DNA of 64,000 nt from Lichtheimia corymbifera B2541 (lineage: Eukaryota; Mucoromycota; Mucoromycetes; Mucorales; Lichtheimiaceae), in assembly GCA_000697475.1 (NCBI GenBank), contig JNEU01001114.1, positions 62,001 to 126,000 of the forward strand, written 5' to 3'. The notes beneath the pieces were generated by a model. It was not told where the DNA came from. It made no database searches and saw only the letters and a list, made by a program, of their open reading frames with translations. Within the stretch, counting starts at the first letter, position 1. The number at the start of each line of letters is the position of its first letter. The position numbers and the translations under genes were made by a program. This document shows, one piece after another, positions 11,797-24,188 of this stretch.

Positions 11797-12219
11797 ATGG
11801 ATAGCCAATTTGCTAATGAAAAGAAGGAAATCGATCAGAACAACTGTGTGGATCAAGACAATGTTACTCTGAATGGTTTTAGCTTTTGTGCACGCCATGG
11901 TCTCGAGGTGTGTCCAAAATGCCCCACTGACAACCGTGGTATAAACAACATGTCGGTGGAAGATATGCTCCATGAAAAGGTCGATCCACAGGTTTTGGAA
12001 AAGAAATGGAAAGGTGATGACCGTGAGCCCTTCAATGTAACCCATCAATGGACGCGTCTCTCTAATGGCAAGCCTGGTTGTACGGCCCACAAGGAGGTTG
12101 CTTGCCCAGAATGCTTTAATTGGGATGAAAAGGTCTTAAGCGGTATTCAAGGAGCAAAGAAGACTGCCAGACGTGCTAGAAACAAGGCTCGTGCCGAAAA
12201 GAATGCTGCAGTTGAATAA
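11797..12219 (+). CDS. Small protein with two C-x2-H-x4-C-x2-C motifs
   Basis: Single-exon frame of 140 residues, ATG at 11797 after a CT-rich leader. It carries the same putative metal-binding pattern twice: CARHGLEVCPKC (about residues 28-39) and CTAHKEVACPEC (about 97-108), separated by a charged stretch with KKWKGDDREPFN and HQWTRLSNGKPG. The C-terminus (KKTARRARNKARAEK) is strongly basic. I do not recognise the family; the repeated Cys/His pattern suggests a small zinc-binding protein, and the basic tail could bind nucleic acid or act as a nuclear signal. No signal peptide or membrane segment. Codon use and composition look like a real expressed gene. Confidence 0.75.
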   Translation: MDSQFANEKKEIDQNNCVDQDNVTLNGFSFCARHGLEVCPKCPTDNRGINNMSVEDMLHEKVDPQVLEKKWKGDDREPFNVTHQWTRLSNGKPGCTAHKEVACPECFNWDEKVLSGIQGAKKTARRARNKARAEKNAAVE

Positions 12220-13197
12220 ACAAGTTGACGCGGCTGTTGATCATGCCATCTATTTCTCCCATGTATATCATTATTATTATTGTATCTTGTTGCTTGATAA
12301 AGTGTCTATATGACTTGTCCGGGCCAATTCGTTCAGGATGAGGATAAGGGGATGTGCTTAATGATGGGTACGTAAGTGGTGGGAATGATACCTACTATGA
12401 CACTACACGTTTGTGTTCGGGCTCGTTGATATCGGTGAGAACTAATAAAACGAGGCTCACGTGTTCTGTATGAGCATACGCAATATGTACACGATACAGC
12501 GTGACAGGACAAAGTTGGAAGCTGACGCTGTATATACCTTAACGATAGCTTGGGGTAGCCAACCTTTGTTGAGTCCACCATGCAATAAGTGATTCAGCAG
12601 TACTTGATATACGTTTTCGCCACGTAATATAGGCAGGTAGCTATATCGTTATTGACTTTTCGCTATTCTGCGCATCACGTGTATGAGTACAAGTGATGAT
12701 TTTTCCAAGGACTTGTGTGTCATCTCATTCCAGATTCATGGGCTCTCATCGCATGATATTAGCTCGAAATTAGATATGCAGTCATCATAGCAGCCCCTTT
12801 TCATGACACATCCCTATCTTAAGAATTACATATAATAGCTTCGCGACAGACATTGACACGTTTGAATATCGGGTGGGCAACCACACAACATCTTTGTTTT
12901 AAGATCTGATGTCCGCTCATTGATTGCTTAGCAGCATCCACAGCCTACAATGCTCAGCCCACTTGAGCCCAATACTGGTATAGACAATGACATGGGATAT
13001 GTATTTTGTATAATTTCATACTATCCTAGGAATGACAGTACGGGGATTAGGTGGGAGGGGTGTATCATATCATCATAAAGTGGGAAATAGACCATGTCCG
13101 ACATTGTGTGGAGTAGTACTAGAACGCATTATGTGCCCTATATTTGGAGTTTCACCAACAACACGGGGCGGGCACCTTTCTTTTCCTTGTTCCCGCC
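12220..13197. other. Intergenic region
   Basis: About 980 bp with the 3' flank of the small Cys/His gene and the promoter of the App1-like gene. No gene, RNA or repeat recognised. Confidence 0.45.
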
Positions 13198-15429
13198 ATG
13201 GCTACAAACAGCAATCCACATCACTCAGTAGTAACGGCTGATCGCTCACCATTATCGTATACGAGTTCTTCATTGAGAAGTGCACCGGGCAGTCGCCGTG
13301 AACGATTGCGTTCTTTCGCACGTGCCACTAGTCAAGTCATCAAGCAAGAGATCAGCAAGTACTATGATACACTGCCTGCAACCAACGATGACCAGGCTAG
13401 CGTAAAGGACACGGATTCTATATCAAGCCAACCAAGGTCCACAGCCGAATCGACACGTCCTTTACCGCCTTCTCGACCTGGTGTCGTTAGAACAAGGACT
13501 CAATCAATGAATGATTTGGAACCATCCAATAGCAGTAGCACTGGCACCATTACACCCGACAGTGGGAAACCGCATTGCATGTTATTTCCGACATACGCCT
13601 GTAAAACAATTGATCACAACAACCAAACAAAGTGGCGTGTACGGTTGGCAGGATGGACATTTGCCTTGCCTGGTTCAAGTCGTATTGAACGCTGGATATT
13701 AGGTATGATACCGACGTACATAGCAACGTGTAACAAGAAAAGCTTACATCAATGATGTCAACAATAGCTGCAGGGCGGACATACGGCGGTCTTTCCGCTA
13801 ATTCGGCAGAGGATGTGCATTTTGCTCGGTTGTTGAATCAATTTCGTTGCCAAACGATGCGAAGCGTGGATCTACTTTTATCAGTCGTCGATGTCATTCC
13901 AGTTGAACGGGCTTTGATATATCAACATCATTCATCTTCTTCATCTTCTTCTTCATCGTCGTCATCAACGTCTTCTCTACCCGACACTGTCATCACAAAT
14001 GATACAACACCACCAACTACATCAACATCAACGCCATCATCAAATCACAGTCGCAATCCTTTTAGTTTACATCATATTCGTGACAAGGCAACCGATGCAC
14101 TCAAGGCTTTCATGATTAACTCGGGCCCCACGGGACGTTTCGAACATCTGCTGACACTCGATCTCTCTCACACTATTCATGATGCAACTCGAAAGATGCT
14201 TCGGTTAAAGGCTTCATTCGACAATAGACTAGGTAAATGCACTTTCTTTTTTTTTTTTTTCATCGGGCCTATCCTCATTATCATCATGGTTCCTATTTTT
14301 ATTACAGATGCCACGCATCACGATGGATATGTAGACTTGATCGAACCCGAGGGCATCTCGATTATTTCGGTAAATAGGAACAAATTTCTGGGCGATCAGC
14401 TGACAAGGATTCAAAGTGTCTCATCTTTTTGACATTGCATAGGACATTGATGACACCATCAAGATTACCGGTATCCTCGATGGAAAAGACACCATTCTCC
14501 AGAATACCTTCTTCCGTAAAGCAGACCAGGTGCCTGGCATGGCAGAGGTTTATCGGAAATGGGTCGAGCAAGGTGCCCATGTGCACTACGTATCCAACTC
14601 ACCATGGCAGGTGTATCCAGCACTAAGCGAGTTTTTGCATGATCAACAATTTCCTCCTGGAAGTATGCATTTGCGTGCTGTTAGCACAGGCGACTTGATC
14701 CGACGAAAGGCTGCACAGCACAAACTAGACGTGATACCCCAAATCATTCAGGTACATACATGATACTTTTTTCTTTTCCTCCATTATTCTATAGCTAACA
14801 TTGATTTCATTGTTAAGGATTTCCCAAAACGTAAATTCATTCTTGTCGGTGACTCTGGTGAACGTGATCCTGAAATGTGAGTAACTCTTTGTACTTGAGA
14901 GGGGGATTTTTGATTCAATTCTAATGGCTTTCTTTGTTAGCTATCGTATGCTTTATGATCGCTTCCCTGACCAGATCATCAAGATATTTATCCATGATGT
15001 CACTAGCGAGCGCGCTAAGCGAGCAGATCAACGAGAGCTTGAAAGATCAGATTCGTATTACAACGGGCTGCGAAGATTCCTTAGCAGAGAACAACCACCA
15101 GGATTACCACCACGACCCCAACGAAGTGGCACATCTACAACAGCCATCATGGATGTTATTGGTGATACGGATATACCAGAAGAAGAAAAAGTCATGGAGG
15201 ATCCAGCTGTTCCGCTGAAGACCAAGCTTGATATATTCCATGAGAGAATGGAAGAGATAGCAAAAGGTTTACCTCAGGACACATTTACATTGTATACCCT
15301 TGCATCCCAGCTGGTCACGGTAAGCTAATAAGGGAAGAAGAAGGATCCATGCTAAGTTGTTTTCATTTATAGGATGCCAAAGTTTCCTCAGAATTTGCTC
15401 AAGCACAACAACCCCTTATACAGCTATAA
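13198..15429 (+). CDS. APP1: App1-type phosphatidate phosphatase (DUF2183)
   Basis: Mg2+-dependent phosphatidate phosphatase, HAD-like; yeast App1 works at cortical actin patches in endocytosis. The start at 13198 has a good context (GCCATGG). Exons seen: 13198-13702, 13774-14232, 14308-14369, 14443 onward, with later introns near 14753, 14877 and 15319. The catalytic DxDxT motif is SDIDDTIKITG, encoded at 14443 directly after an intron; further conserved pieces are NTFFRKADQVPGMAEVYRKW, HYVSNSPWQVYP, FPPGSMHLR and FILVGDSGERDPEIY. N-terminal half contains RTYGGLSANSAEDV and a serine run from TCTTCA repeats near 13933-13970. The C-terminus is a charged linker. Ends 48 bp from the convergent NAA30 gene. 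Confidence 0.9.
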
Positions 15430-15477
15430 AACACCCTTCATGTGTATATTGTTTTCTTTTACACCCCTTCCATTGTA

Positions 15478-16094
15478 TTAATCCTTGACCATTGTTTTAC
15501 AAAACAACTTGAGTCGAAATGCATCTACCCCATTGAGATAATATCTATGTAATCGTTTATCCTTGATGAATCCAAGTCGTTGATATAAAGCAAGGGCGCC
15601 TTGATTGGTATATTCAGTCTCCAATACAACCTGTTTGATGGTGTTAATATCATCCTCCTTGCAACCAACAGCCTTCTTAAGACATATACCTCATCTGCAT
15701 CCTGCTCTTTCATGGCGCGTATAGCTCTTTGAACGAGAGTAGTTCCAATGGCCCGCTTACGGTATTCTTTGGCAACAGCCAGCATGGCGATATATCCTCG
15801 GTTCCTGTCCTTGTGTTGATCGAGTTTGCAGATTATGACACCCACACAACGATCCGCGTCCATTGCCTGTCATGGCCATGCGTGTATAAGAGAGAGAATG
15901 AAGAACGTTGCTCGTCGCTCTCTTCACACAAGTGTTACCAGAAAGCATAGTTTAGGCCAGTTATGAATAAAGTAGCGATATGTGTATATCGAATATGGTT
16001 CGGAAAGGTCGTTTTCAATGAGTTGTATCACTGCCGGGAGCTGTAACTCTGAAGTGTAATCTACAAAGTGAATCTCTTGCTGATCGTCCGCCAT
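15478..16094 (-). CDS. NAA30: NatC catalytic subunit N-alpha-acetyltransferase 30 (Mak3)
   Basis: GNAT enzyme that acetylates N-terminal Met followed by hydrophobic residues, with NAA35 and NAA38, at ribosomes. Three exons: [13 protein letters not shown] start at 16094 to PKLCFL, then [19 protein letters not shown] with the acetyl-CoA loop [18 protein letters not shown] and [11 protein letters not shown], then [24 protein letters not shown] end with [14 protein letters not shown] and stop at 15478. The family signatures ([23 protein letters not shown]) are intact. Length near 165 residues, usual for Mak3 catalytic cores. Unspliced reading through the intron near 15670 would give a false C-terminus. 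Confidence 0.92.
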
Positions 16095-16451
16095 GTTATG
16101 TGTGAACAGAAAAAGGTCCAATTGCTCGTGCAGTCGTCGGAGCAACCAATTTTGGCTTCACTGCTGTATCTTGGTCGATCGACATTTTGCTATGCAACCC
16201 CACTGTTTATTGAACCAAAGTGCATGGTCGTACAGCTAAATGCCAAATGATTCACTACATATAACTCGCACACACCTCCACCCCTAATATAACATGGCTA
16301 ATGGTTTGCAAATCAATCAACTTTCTGCTATTCCCATATCTTGATAAATCTTCTACAAATAAAACGACTATCTATGACTGGTGTATACATGAACAGGTGC
16401 AAGAAAACAAAGAAAAAAAGAGAGGTAAACGTGGCTGTTGGAGTATCAAAT
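16095..16451. other. Short intergenic region
   Basis: Promoter of NAA30 and 3' flank of the nicotinate phosphoribosyltransferase gene. Nothing else seen. Confidence 0.5.
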
Positions 16452-17806
16452 TCAAGCAATCTCAAGCTGTTGCTTAAGCTCATTGACCAAATCATCGCTG
16501 GCGCTGTGCTTGAGAACGTCGTCACTGAGCTTGATGACACGCTTTCCATTGCAATACCACATCTTGATAACCATATTCATGGGCTGACTCTTTTCATTGG
16601 GGTTGCTGACCTTTTTAAAGTCGTTGGTAAGCGATGTGCCGATACCAAAGCTTGCGCCAATACCGGCTTCTTGGGTCAAGTGCAATAGCTTGATAGCACG
16701 TGGTACATCCAATGCATCAGAAAAGACAATCACTTTGGACTTTGGATCAATGCCGAGAGACTTGTAATGGGCGATAATGTGATGAACAAACTCGGAGGGA
16801 TCACCCGAATCCTGTCGTACAGCTGCATATTTGTTTGCAAGGTCTTTGCCAAAGTCTCGAAGGAAGACGTCGGTCGTGTATGTATCGGTCAAAGCAACGC
16901 CCAATGCACCATGATAGGTCTCGTACCACTTTTCCAAAGCAATCGCATTCGCATGCTTCACTCCTTCCAATGCTGAAATAGCCATGAAAAACTCGTGTGC
17001 TATATACAAAAATCCCATTAGTATCCCCAATTGGCGAATTAACCCAACAAATGATCACTTACCCACTGTGCCAATAGCAGGCGTGCCATACTTTTTGGCG
17101 AAAAAGACATTGCTAGTACCAGTGAAAACACCCTTGGGTTCAGCAGTGGATGCCTTGTACTTGTCGGATGCTTCCTTCAAAGCATGCATCACCGTATCAT
17201 GTGTCTTGAAATCACGTCGTCGGCGAGTACCAAATTCTGAAAACTTGCAGCCGTTCTCGAGCAACGTCATGCACTTGTCTGTAGCATTCTGATATTGGCC
17301 ATCGTAGTTCCAGTCGCGGTCAACAAACTTGAAATAGGCTTCTGAAATCAAGGCCAACAAAGGCACCTCATACAAGATCGTCTCATGCCATAAACCGGTG
17401 ACTTTGAGCGTCAGCTCACGTGTTTGTGGATCAAACTCCATGTGCACTTGTTCCTCGGGTCGATACCGGAATTGAAACAGGTATTCGGCATAGTCCTTGT
17501 CGAAAAAGTCCATTGAACCAATATACTCGCGTTCTTCAGGTGTAAGAGCCAATTCATTCATATCTAAATATCTCGTGTTAGTGTATATAACAAATAAAAA
17601 GAACATGTCTTGTCGTCTATACCCTTGATCTGCTTCTCGAGCCATTCGACAGCTTCAGCATTCAATTGCAATTCCTTGTCTCGATTGGTGAATTCATAAA
17701 CAACTTGAGCGTCTCGATAGTGCTTCAGCACAGCATATTGCATTGTGAACTTGTAAAGATCATTGTCGAGAATTGAGGGGAAGACTTGGTGCGTTTGTGA
17801 CGCCAT
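16452..17806 (-). CDS. NPT1: Nicotinate phosphoribosyltransferase
   Basis: Makes nicotinate mononucleotide from nicotinate and PRPP with ATP hydrolysis, the entry step of the Preiss-Handler NAD salvage path. Three exons starting at 17806 (MASQTHQVFPSILDNDLYKF); introns near 17639-17567 and 17052-16990. Family features: DNDLYKFTMQYAVL near the N-terminus, FEFGTRRRRD-type substrate loop (SEFGTRRRRDFKTHD), GTSNVFFAKKYGTPAIGT, then AHEFFMAISA, ALTDTYTTDVFLRDF and RQDSGDPSEFV. The conserved His and the RQDSGDP phosphate-binding motif are present. Length fits yeast Npt1. A CA microsatellite sits in its promoter near 17884-17902. Confidence 0.93.
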
Positions 17807-18465
17807 GGTTTTAGGTTTGGAAAGGAAGAAGAAAGGAGAGAGAGATAAAATTTGGCCTTGATCGCGTCTGCGGCATCTTATCATACACACACACACACAC
17901 GCATCTCCCTCTGAGCTCAGCCTGCATGATATAACATGGGTGATAAACGATGCACCATCACCACCCAAATGCATGGTGATTGGTCATCATTTGTTATTGA
18001 CTTCAGATGGCCATAGACTAAAGGCACAATCCAAGCATCGCTGTGTTTGAGTTGGGGAGCGCTGATGCAGTAAGCGGACGCAACAACAGTAATTTAACTC
18101 GCTTTCCTTGCGCAGTAACCAACAATGCTTCGCATGTTTGATCATTTACTGGTATTATATCATCATCGCACCATGATGTATTCCCCCAAATGAGCACGTG
18201 AGATGATTACTACTGATGTCATCTATCATCCATCCAGCAGCTGGTACCCGATCTCCTCCTCCTCATATCCATATATCAAGTATATACCAATATCCAATCC
18301 AATTAAAGTTCTGTGTAATTAAAAAAGTCTTTTCTGGAATGCACAATTTGCTCTTCAAAAGTTTTATGAAGGGAAGAATGTAGGAAAGGATTACAGGGTG
18401 TGAGGATATTGAAACACAAAAAGAGAAAGTGTGAAAGATTGTATGCGTAGGATGATGTTGTGTCT
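17807..18465. other. Intergenic region with CA microsatellite
   Basis: About 660 bp between head of NPT1 and tail of the PDH E1 beta gene. A (CA)n run lies at about 17884-17902. No gene recognised. Confidence 0.5.
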
Positions 18466-19949
18466 TTAAGCACCGATCTTCTTGTCCAAGACATTGCTAT
18501 GATACAATATCAGTATTACATCCATATACTTTACCACTCTTATCTTTATACTTACCGAACAGTCTTAACAATGACCTTGTCATCAGGGAATGCAAACTCT
18601 TCCAAGTTCTTAGCATAGGGGGTAGGAACGTCGGCACCAGCGACACGAACCATAGGAGCATCCAAGTAATCGAAGGCATCAGCTAAATACATATAGGATT
18701 AGCTACATAATACATATTGCGTGGGGCTGTATAATTGATACTTACATTCCATGACTTGAGCAGCAATTTCGGAACCAACACCATAGGAAGCCCAGCCACC
18801 TTCAACAGTGATAAGACGGTTGGTCTTCTTGACGGAGGCAACAATGGTATCGACATCCAAAGGACGAATGGAACGCAAGTTGACAACTTCAACGGAGATA
18901 CCGCTCTTTGCCAATTCCTCAGCAGCCTTCATGGAGAAGCCAACAGAGCGAGAGTGGGAGACGATGGTGATATCCTTACCCTCACGCTCAACCTTGGCCT
19001 TACCAATAGGCAAGACGTAGTCAGAAGAAAGAGCCTCAGCAGACATGGGGTAAGAGACACCATATTCAAGCTCGTTTTCAAGGAAAACAACAGGGTTGGG
19101 GTCACGAATAGCAGCCTTCAAAAGACCCTTTGCATCTTCAGAGTTCCAGGGGGAAATGACCTTAAGACCAGGAACAGAGCCATACCAAGCGGCATAGCAT
19201 TGAGAGTGTTGGGCAGCAACACCAGCAGCAGCACCATTAGGACCACGGAAGACCATAGGAACGGTGACGGTACCACCAGACATGTAGTGAGTCTTGGCAG
19301 CAGAGTTGACGATTTGATCAATAGCCTAAAGAAAAAGCCTATTAGCATCCTTTTTTCTTTGCATTACATCCACACGTCATTTTCATTTTTCTTTACCTGC
19401 ATAGCAAAGTTGAAAGTCATGAACTCACAAATGGGCTTGAGGCCACTCATGGCAGCACCAACAGCCAAACCGGCAAAACCGATTTCAGTGATGGGAGTGT
19501 CAATAACACGCTTTGGGCCAAACTTGTCCAAAAGACCCTTGGTAACCTATGAAAGACCGGAATGGTCGGAAGAAAACATTTCAATGACCCCAATCTTTTT
19601 CGTATGTTTTCCCGACTTATCCCAATATACCTTGTAGGCACCGTTGTATTGAGCAACTTCTTCACCAAGAAGGAAAACCTTTTCATCACGGGTCAACTCT
19701 TCCTCCAAAGCCTGGTTCAAGGCATCACGAACAGTCATCTAATAGAAAGCATGTCAATATCCATGAACCTGTCAAGCCTTTTTTGTTTTTTTTGGCTTGC
19801 TTGTTTTTTTTCTTTGTTACCTCGACAGTGCTGCTCGAGTTGAAACGTTGTTGGCTGACAGCATAAGCAGAAGAGAAGGCAGGCTTGACAGCGCGTCTAG
19901 CAGTGGCAGCAATGGGAGCGATGCGGTGAAGCGATGAGAGGAAGGTCAT
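18466..19949 (-). CDS. PDB1: Pyruvate dehydrogenase E1 component subunit beta, mitochondrial
   Basis: Beta subunit of the thiamine-diphosphate-dependent E1 of the mitochondrial pyruvate dehydrogenase complex, converting pyruvate toward acetyl-CoA with E1 alpha. Starts at 19949 with a basic, hydroxylated presequence ([20 protein letters not shown]) typical of matrix import. Mature part begins [15 protein letters not shown], then [99 protein letters not shown] and [11 protein letters not shown]. Five introns (near 19820-19739, 19628-19554, 19396-19327, 18745-18682, 18556-18498). The last exon encodes [10 protein letters not shown]. All E1-beta landmarks are intact. Confidence 0.95.
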
Positions 19950-20708
19950 TGTTGTTTGGGTTGGACACAAAAGAAGAGAAAGGGGAAAAGACGGGTGAGG
20001 TGCAGTCAAACCAAAGCTGCTGGCTGGGAAAAAAATTGCTGCCGAGCGAATCGGGTGCGCGTTGGGGAAAGGTGCAAAACTGAATATATTCGTCCGAATT
20101 GTAGTATCTTCCCTGAAACTCCCGGTGGATAAGTGATGCCCATGTCTGTGCTTGATAGTAATAGTCTTTGTACCTGAAATCCCAATCCACCCCACCATTT
20201 TACACAATGACCATCTTTCCCTCCCACACACACACTCTATGTACACCCTGGCCTCTTTTTTTTTAAACATGGCCACGTGCTGCTACACCATTCATCCATC
20301 TATGGTTGACATTTCAAAACATTCGAAATATGCCATTGATCCAAACATCATGACAATGAATTCTGATTTCACACGACTGAGAAATACCTTCGCATCTTGA
20401 TCCATTGACTATACCCTTATAACTCCAACCACTCTTTGTTGCTTTTAAACAATAGCATTTATTGTAACAATTGAGATCCTGTGTTTATCGGTATCAGACT
20501 ACGCCTTAAAAGAGAGAAAGAGGGAAAAAGAAATAGTAAATAAGTGTGTTGTGTGTGTGAGTGGAGGAGATTGAATGGCTGGTTCAAGTAAGGTATAGTA
20601 AAGAAAAATGTCTAATAAGTGTCTCGAGAGCGAAAAGGGGTGTGTTGAGAAGTAAAGGGATAGATGTGATTGTTGTGCATATACAATTGCTTTTGTGTGC
20701 CTTGGTAT
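19950..20708. other. Intergenic region
   Basis: Promoter of the PDH E1 beta gene and 3' flank of the PPZ gene. A long minus frame overlapping 19725-20276 is only the leader read in frame with the start codon and low-complexity T-rich DNA; no separate gene. Confidence 0.5.
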
Positions 20709-22414
20709 CTATCGTCCATTGGTTAATGATCCGCTGGACCTTTTTTGATTCTTGGAACATTCTTTGGCTAGAGGATGATCAGCCGGCGTTAACAGCTCAA
20801 AGCTGCACAACAATTCCTCGCTCACGCTCATGATGGCTCCAAAGTTGTCAAATTCGCCACAATAATTGGGTGCAGAGAAGACCGTCACCAAAGATCGACC
20901 ACCAAAGAACTCATAGCCATCCTCAACAACCTACATGAAAAAGGGGGGTGTCATAAGCCATGCTTCCGTAAAACGTCACCCATCATATCCCAATGCAACT
21001 TACCATATGTCCACGGCAGACCAAATCAAGGTCGAATTTGGCAAGGAACTCATCCAGCACCTTTTTACCAAAGCAGTATGATACACCACGTTCGTTATCC
21101 TCCCAATCCACAGTGACATCGGATGGATCTGACCACAATAGATCATTAAGCAAGCCATAATCAGGTACATCGGTTGGTCGTTGAATGTTGCGGACTTCAT
21201 CCATGTTGTGCAACGAAGGTGATAAACCACCATGAACACAAAAAATCTTGCCAGCCACCAATGCAGCAATAGGAAGGGTGTTGAATGTATCGACAAATGT
21301 ACGCCACATTTTGGTGTTCAAGCGACGTTTGCATTCATCATAAAAGCCATACACTGTTAAACGAGGCATGTTAATAAAAGCATTCGAGCATCATCATTTT
21401 CTTACTAACCTTTTGTGACATTGGCACATTCATGATTACCACGTAATAAAAAGAAGTTTTCAGGATATTTGATCTTGTAGCATAAAAGCAACAACATGGT
21501 TTCCAAGCTCTGTTTGCCACGATCCACATAGTCGCCCAGGAACAAATAGTTACTGCTTGGTGGGAACCCGCCCATCTCGAAAAGGCGAATGAGATCCGTA
21601 TATTGGCCATGAGTGTCACCGACGATCTTGACAGGTGGTGATAATTCCAATAAGGACTAGTATACAACTCGAATGTTAATTCATTTATCTTTTGGTTGCA
21701 TGGATACCAGGGGGTAGGTGTGACACTTACAGGCTGATTGAGGAAGATTTCCATAGCGGAGCGGCAGATGGCAACCACCTCACTGTTCTTGAGACACAAA
21801 TGTCTTGATACTTTTGTATATCCAGCATTGATGAGACGTTCAATGTAATCGTCAATGTCTGCTTGAGTGACAGCAGGAGTGTTATAACTAGCGACCGAGT
21901 TGACGGTGAGTTGATTCATGGAGCCCACAGTCAATTGATTATTGTTGAGCGTGTCGTTGTTGTCGGGAGCACCAGTCATGCCTTGAGGAGGCCAGAAATC
22001 AGACGCTGCCAATAGTTTATGCTGCTGTGGGTGAGCCACTTTGCCGCCAAATGGATCCCGAGATTGGCCATTGACACCACCTTGAATAGTGTCTTGCTGC
22101 TCGTCTTCATCATCGTTGCCCGATTGCTGTTGTTTATCTCGAATGGGATAGTCTGGATTCAACTGTGCCAAGGCCGATGCTCCACCACCACCACCGCCAG
22201 ATGAAGGTCTACCTCCGGGAGGAAGCGATTGACGATGTTGTGAGTTGAGTAAAATCGAGTTGACTGATTGGGTGGTATTGACGCTATATTCGTTATCCTC
22301 GGTAGTTGCTGCAGTGGGTCGTGAAGGCGGAGGCATGCTTTTCGTTGTGCGTCGTCCATTGCCTACTCCTCCTCCTCCCTTCTTGCCGTTGCGTTTGGAT
22401 ATGTTGTTTCCCAT
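20709..22414 (-). CDS. PPZ1: PPZ-type serine/threonine protein phosphatase
   Basis: PP1-like catalytic domain with a long N-terminal extension, the fungal-specific PPZ architecture that controls monovalent cation balance, salt tolerance and cell integrity. N-terminus [12 protein letters not shown] carries a Gly2 N-myristoylation site as in yeast Ppz1; then about 180 Ser/Pro/Gly/Asn/Gln-rich residues. The catalytic domain starts near [14 protein letters not shown] and has the metallophosphatase motifs GDTHGQ, GDYVDRG, LLRGNHE, plus [26 protein letters not shown] and [12 protein letters not shown]. The tail is [12 protein letters not shown]. Introns near 21745-21657, 21412-21370, 21003-20931. 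All metal ligands are present, so an active phosphatase is expected. Regulation by Hal3-like subunits is known in yeast but not visible here. Confidence 0.93.
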
Positions 22415-22773
22415 ATGTTGATTGTATTAAAGAGGAGAGAAAGGGCAAGCCATTTTTCCTCTCAGCATGCCGAATTTCCTTTGCGGCGAAACAAATCATC
22501 ATCATCATTCATCATCAACATCATGTTCAATTCGCCATGTACTAGACCTAGTTGATACATTAAAGGGGTTGACTAAAAACTCATCACTAGCCCATAATCA
22601 TATGTCGACATGCATAAAAATATACAACATCATCTTCTTTATTCATATGGGAACGTGTGAGTGCGTGTGTGTGGATATACAACAACCATGATTTACAAAG
22701 TGTGTGATATAATGAGCGGACATTGTACCTATTTGGCCGTACATCCGATATTGAATACACAGCACTATAGCGT
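22415..22773. other. Short intergenic region
   Basis: Promoter of the PPZ gene and 3' flank of the upstream Zds-like gene, same strand. AT-rich with CAT repeats near 22496-22525; nothing else. Confidence 0.5.
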
Positions 22774-24188
22774 CTACCATGGTTGAACTGCAAGACACCA
22801 ATGCATGAAATTCGAAATCATCACTTGTTGAAGTAATGGACGTTGCGGATTAGCCAACTTGAGATGTGACATGCGATACACCGATTGTTGCATGTGGATT
22901 GATAAACTTGGTTGTTGTTGCAGATCGCTTCTTGAACGTGAAACAAGGGTTGCTAGTCGTGTTGTTTTGGTTCCTGGTAACGAAGCCAACAAACGTCTCG
23001 ATAGGGAAAAGCGTGGTGGATATTCATCATTGCTTTGTTTATCCTGAGCAAATCTCCCACGAATCACTGACTTTAGCCACCAGGAATTCTTCTTGTTCTT
23101 CTCATTACCCTTGCACGTGAGTACAAGATTTGAAAGCGACCGACGTAATCCCCGTCGATCTCTTGGCGGAGAAGAACGTGTTGTTTCATTGTTGGGTGTT
23201 ATAGATGATTGACGTGCTTCCATTCGACGTATCATTTGTTTCTCAGCATGATAAATGCTTCGTAAAATCCCATACAAAGGATCAATGGCATCATCACTCA
23301 TTCTTGATGGATTATTTATATTCGATGATGATGATGAGGAATAATGCAATATGGCATCGTAATCATTCCGGATGATGCATATTGATGATGGCAACTGCTG
23401 ACCACCACCATCATGGCCAGATGATGATGATGCTGCCCCTGTAACATGTCGATCAAACGTCTCATCCCTTGCCATGCCATCTAACACAGAGGCAAGTGCT
23501 GTCGTTGTCGTGCCAGATAAGGAGGTGGAGGAGGATGACATTGAGGAAGGAGGAGGAGGAGACATTCTAATATCCACCGCGGTAGACTTTCGGTCACCAT
23601 TGAAATGCATGGATGATAAAGACGGAGTCCTTGTTGCAGGTGGCCAAGACATGGGTCGTTGTCGTCCTTCATCATTGTCATTATTATCCACTTGATGTCC
23701 TGCTGCTGCTGCTGCTGCTGCTGCTATCATTTTTTCACGTGGTGCCAAGATGGGTCTTAAATAGCTGTCGGCAGCAGCCATACTAGCATCTCTGCCATCA
23801 TTTAATTTTGAGCATACATAATGCCGACACACTCGTACTTGTCAAACCAAAAAAAACTGTACCTTCCATTCGACTGTTTCTTTGCTGATCCTGTCACCAT
23901 AATATCATCACCAACGTCATGCATCGTTTGATCATCTTTACAGCATACTGGCTTTTTGATTGATAACTGCTGCTGCTGCTGTTGTGGTGGTGTCGAAGCG
24001 TTATTTTTTGAATGATTCCCCCCTGAATCACCAGACTCCTTGAAAAGGAATTCAGTGATGGCAAGATAGGAGGATGCTAGGTCGTCAGCTTCCTCTGAAC
24101 AACTTGATGGCTGTGATGGTGGCGGATATCGGAATGGCTGATAATGTATCGATGATGTCAATGCCGACGCTGTGGTTACACCTGGCAT
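22774..24188 (-). CDS. Low-complexity protein with Zds-like C-terminal motif
   Basis: Two exons: 24188 to about 23869 and about 23808 to 22774, joined as NGR-DASMAAADSY. The protein is mostly disordered (Ser, Pro, Gln, Asp and an alanine run of eight). Conserved-looking islands are SSYLAITEFLFKE, SYLRPILAPREKM, IDPLYGILRSIYHAEKQMIRR, RRGLRRSLSNL and WWLKSVIRG. The C-terminus has VYRMSHLKLANPQRPL followed by QQVMISNFMHWCL, which I think resembles the C-terminal segment of fungal Zds1/Zds2 proteins, regulators of PP2A-Cdc55 and mitotic exit. That assignment is from memory of the motif and uncertain. Expression is predicted nuclear or cytosolic; no signal peptide. Confidence 0.6.

Noticed and set aside
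19725..20276. Long minus-strand frame over the PDB1 5' end
   Set aside because: It is leader sequence in frame with the PDB1 start; the mature presequence begins at 19949.
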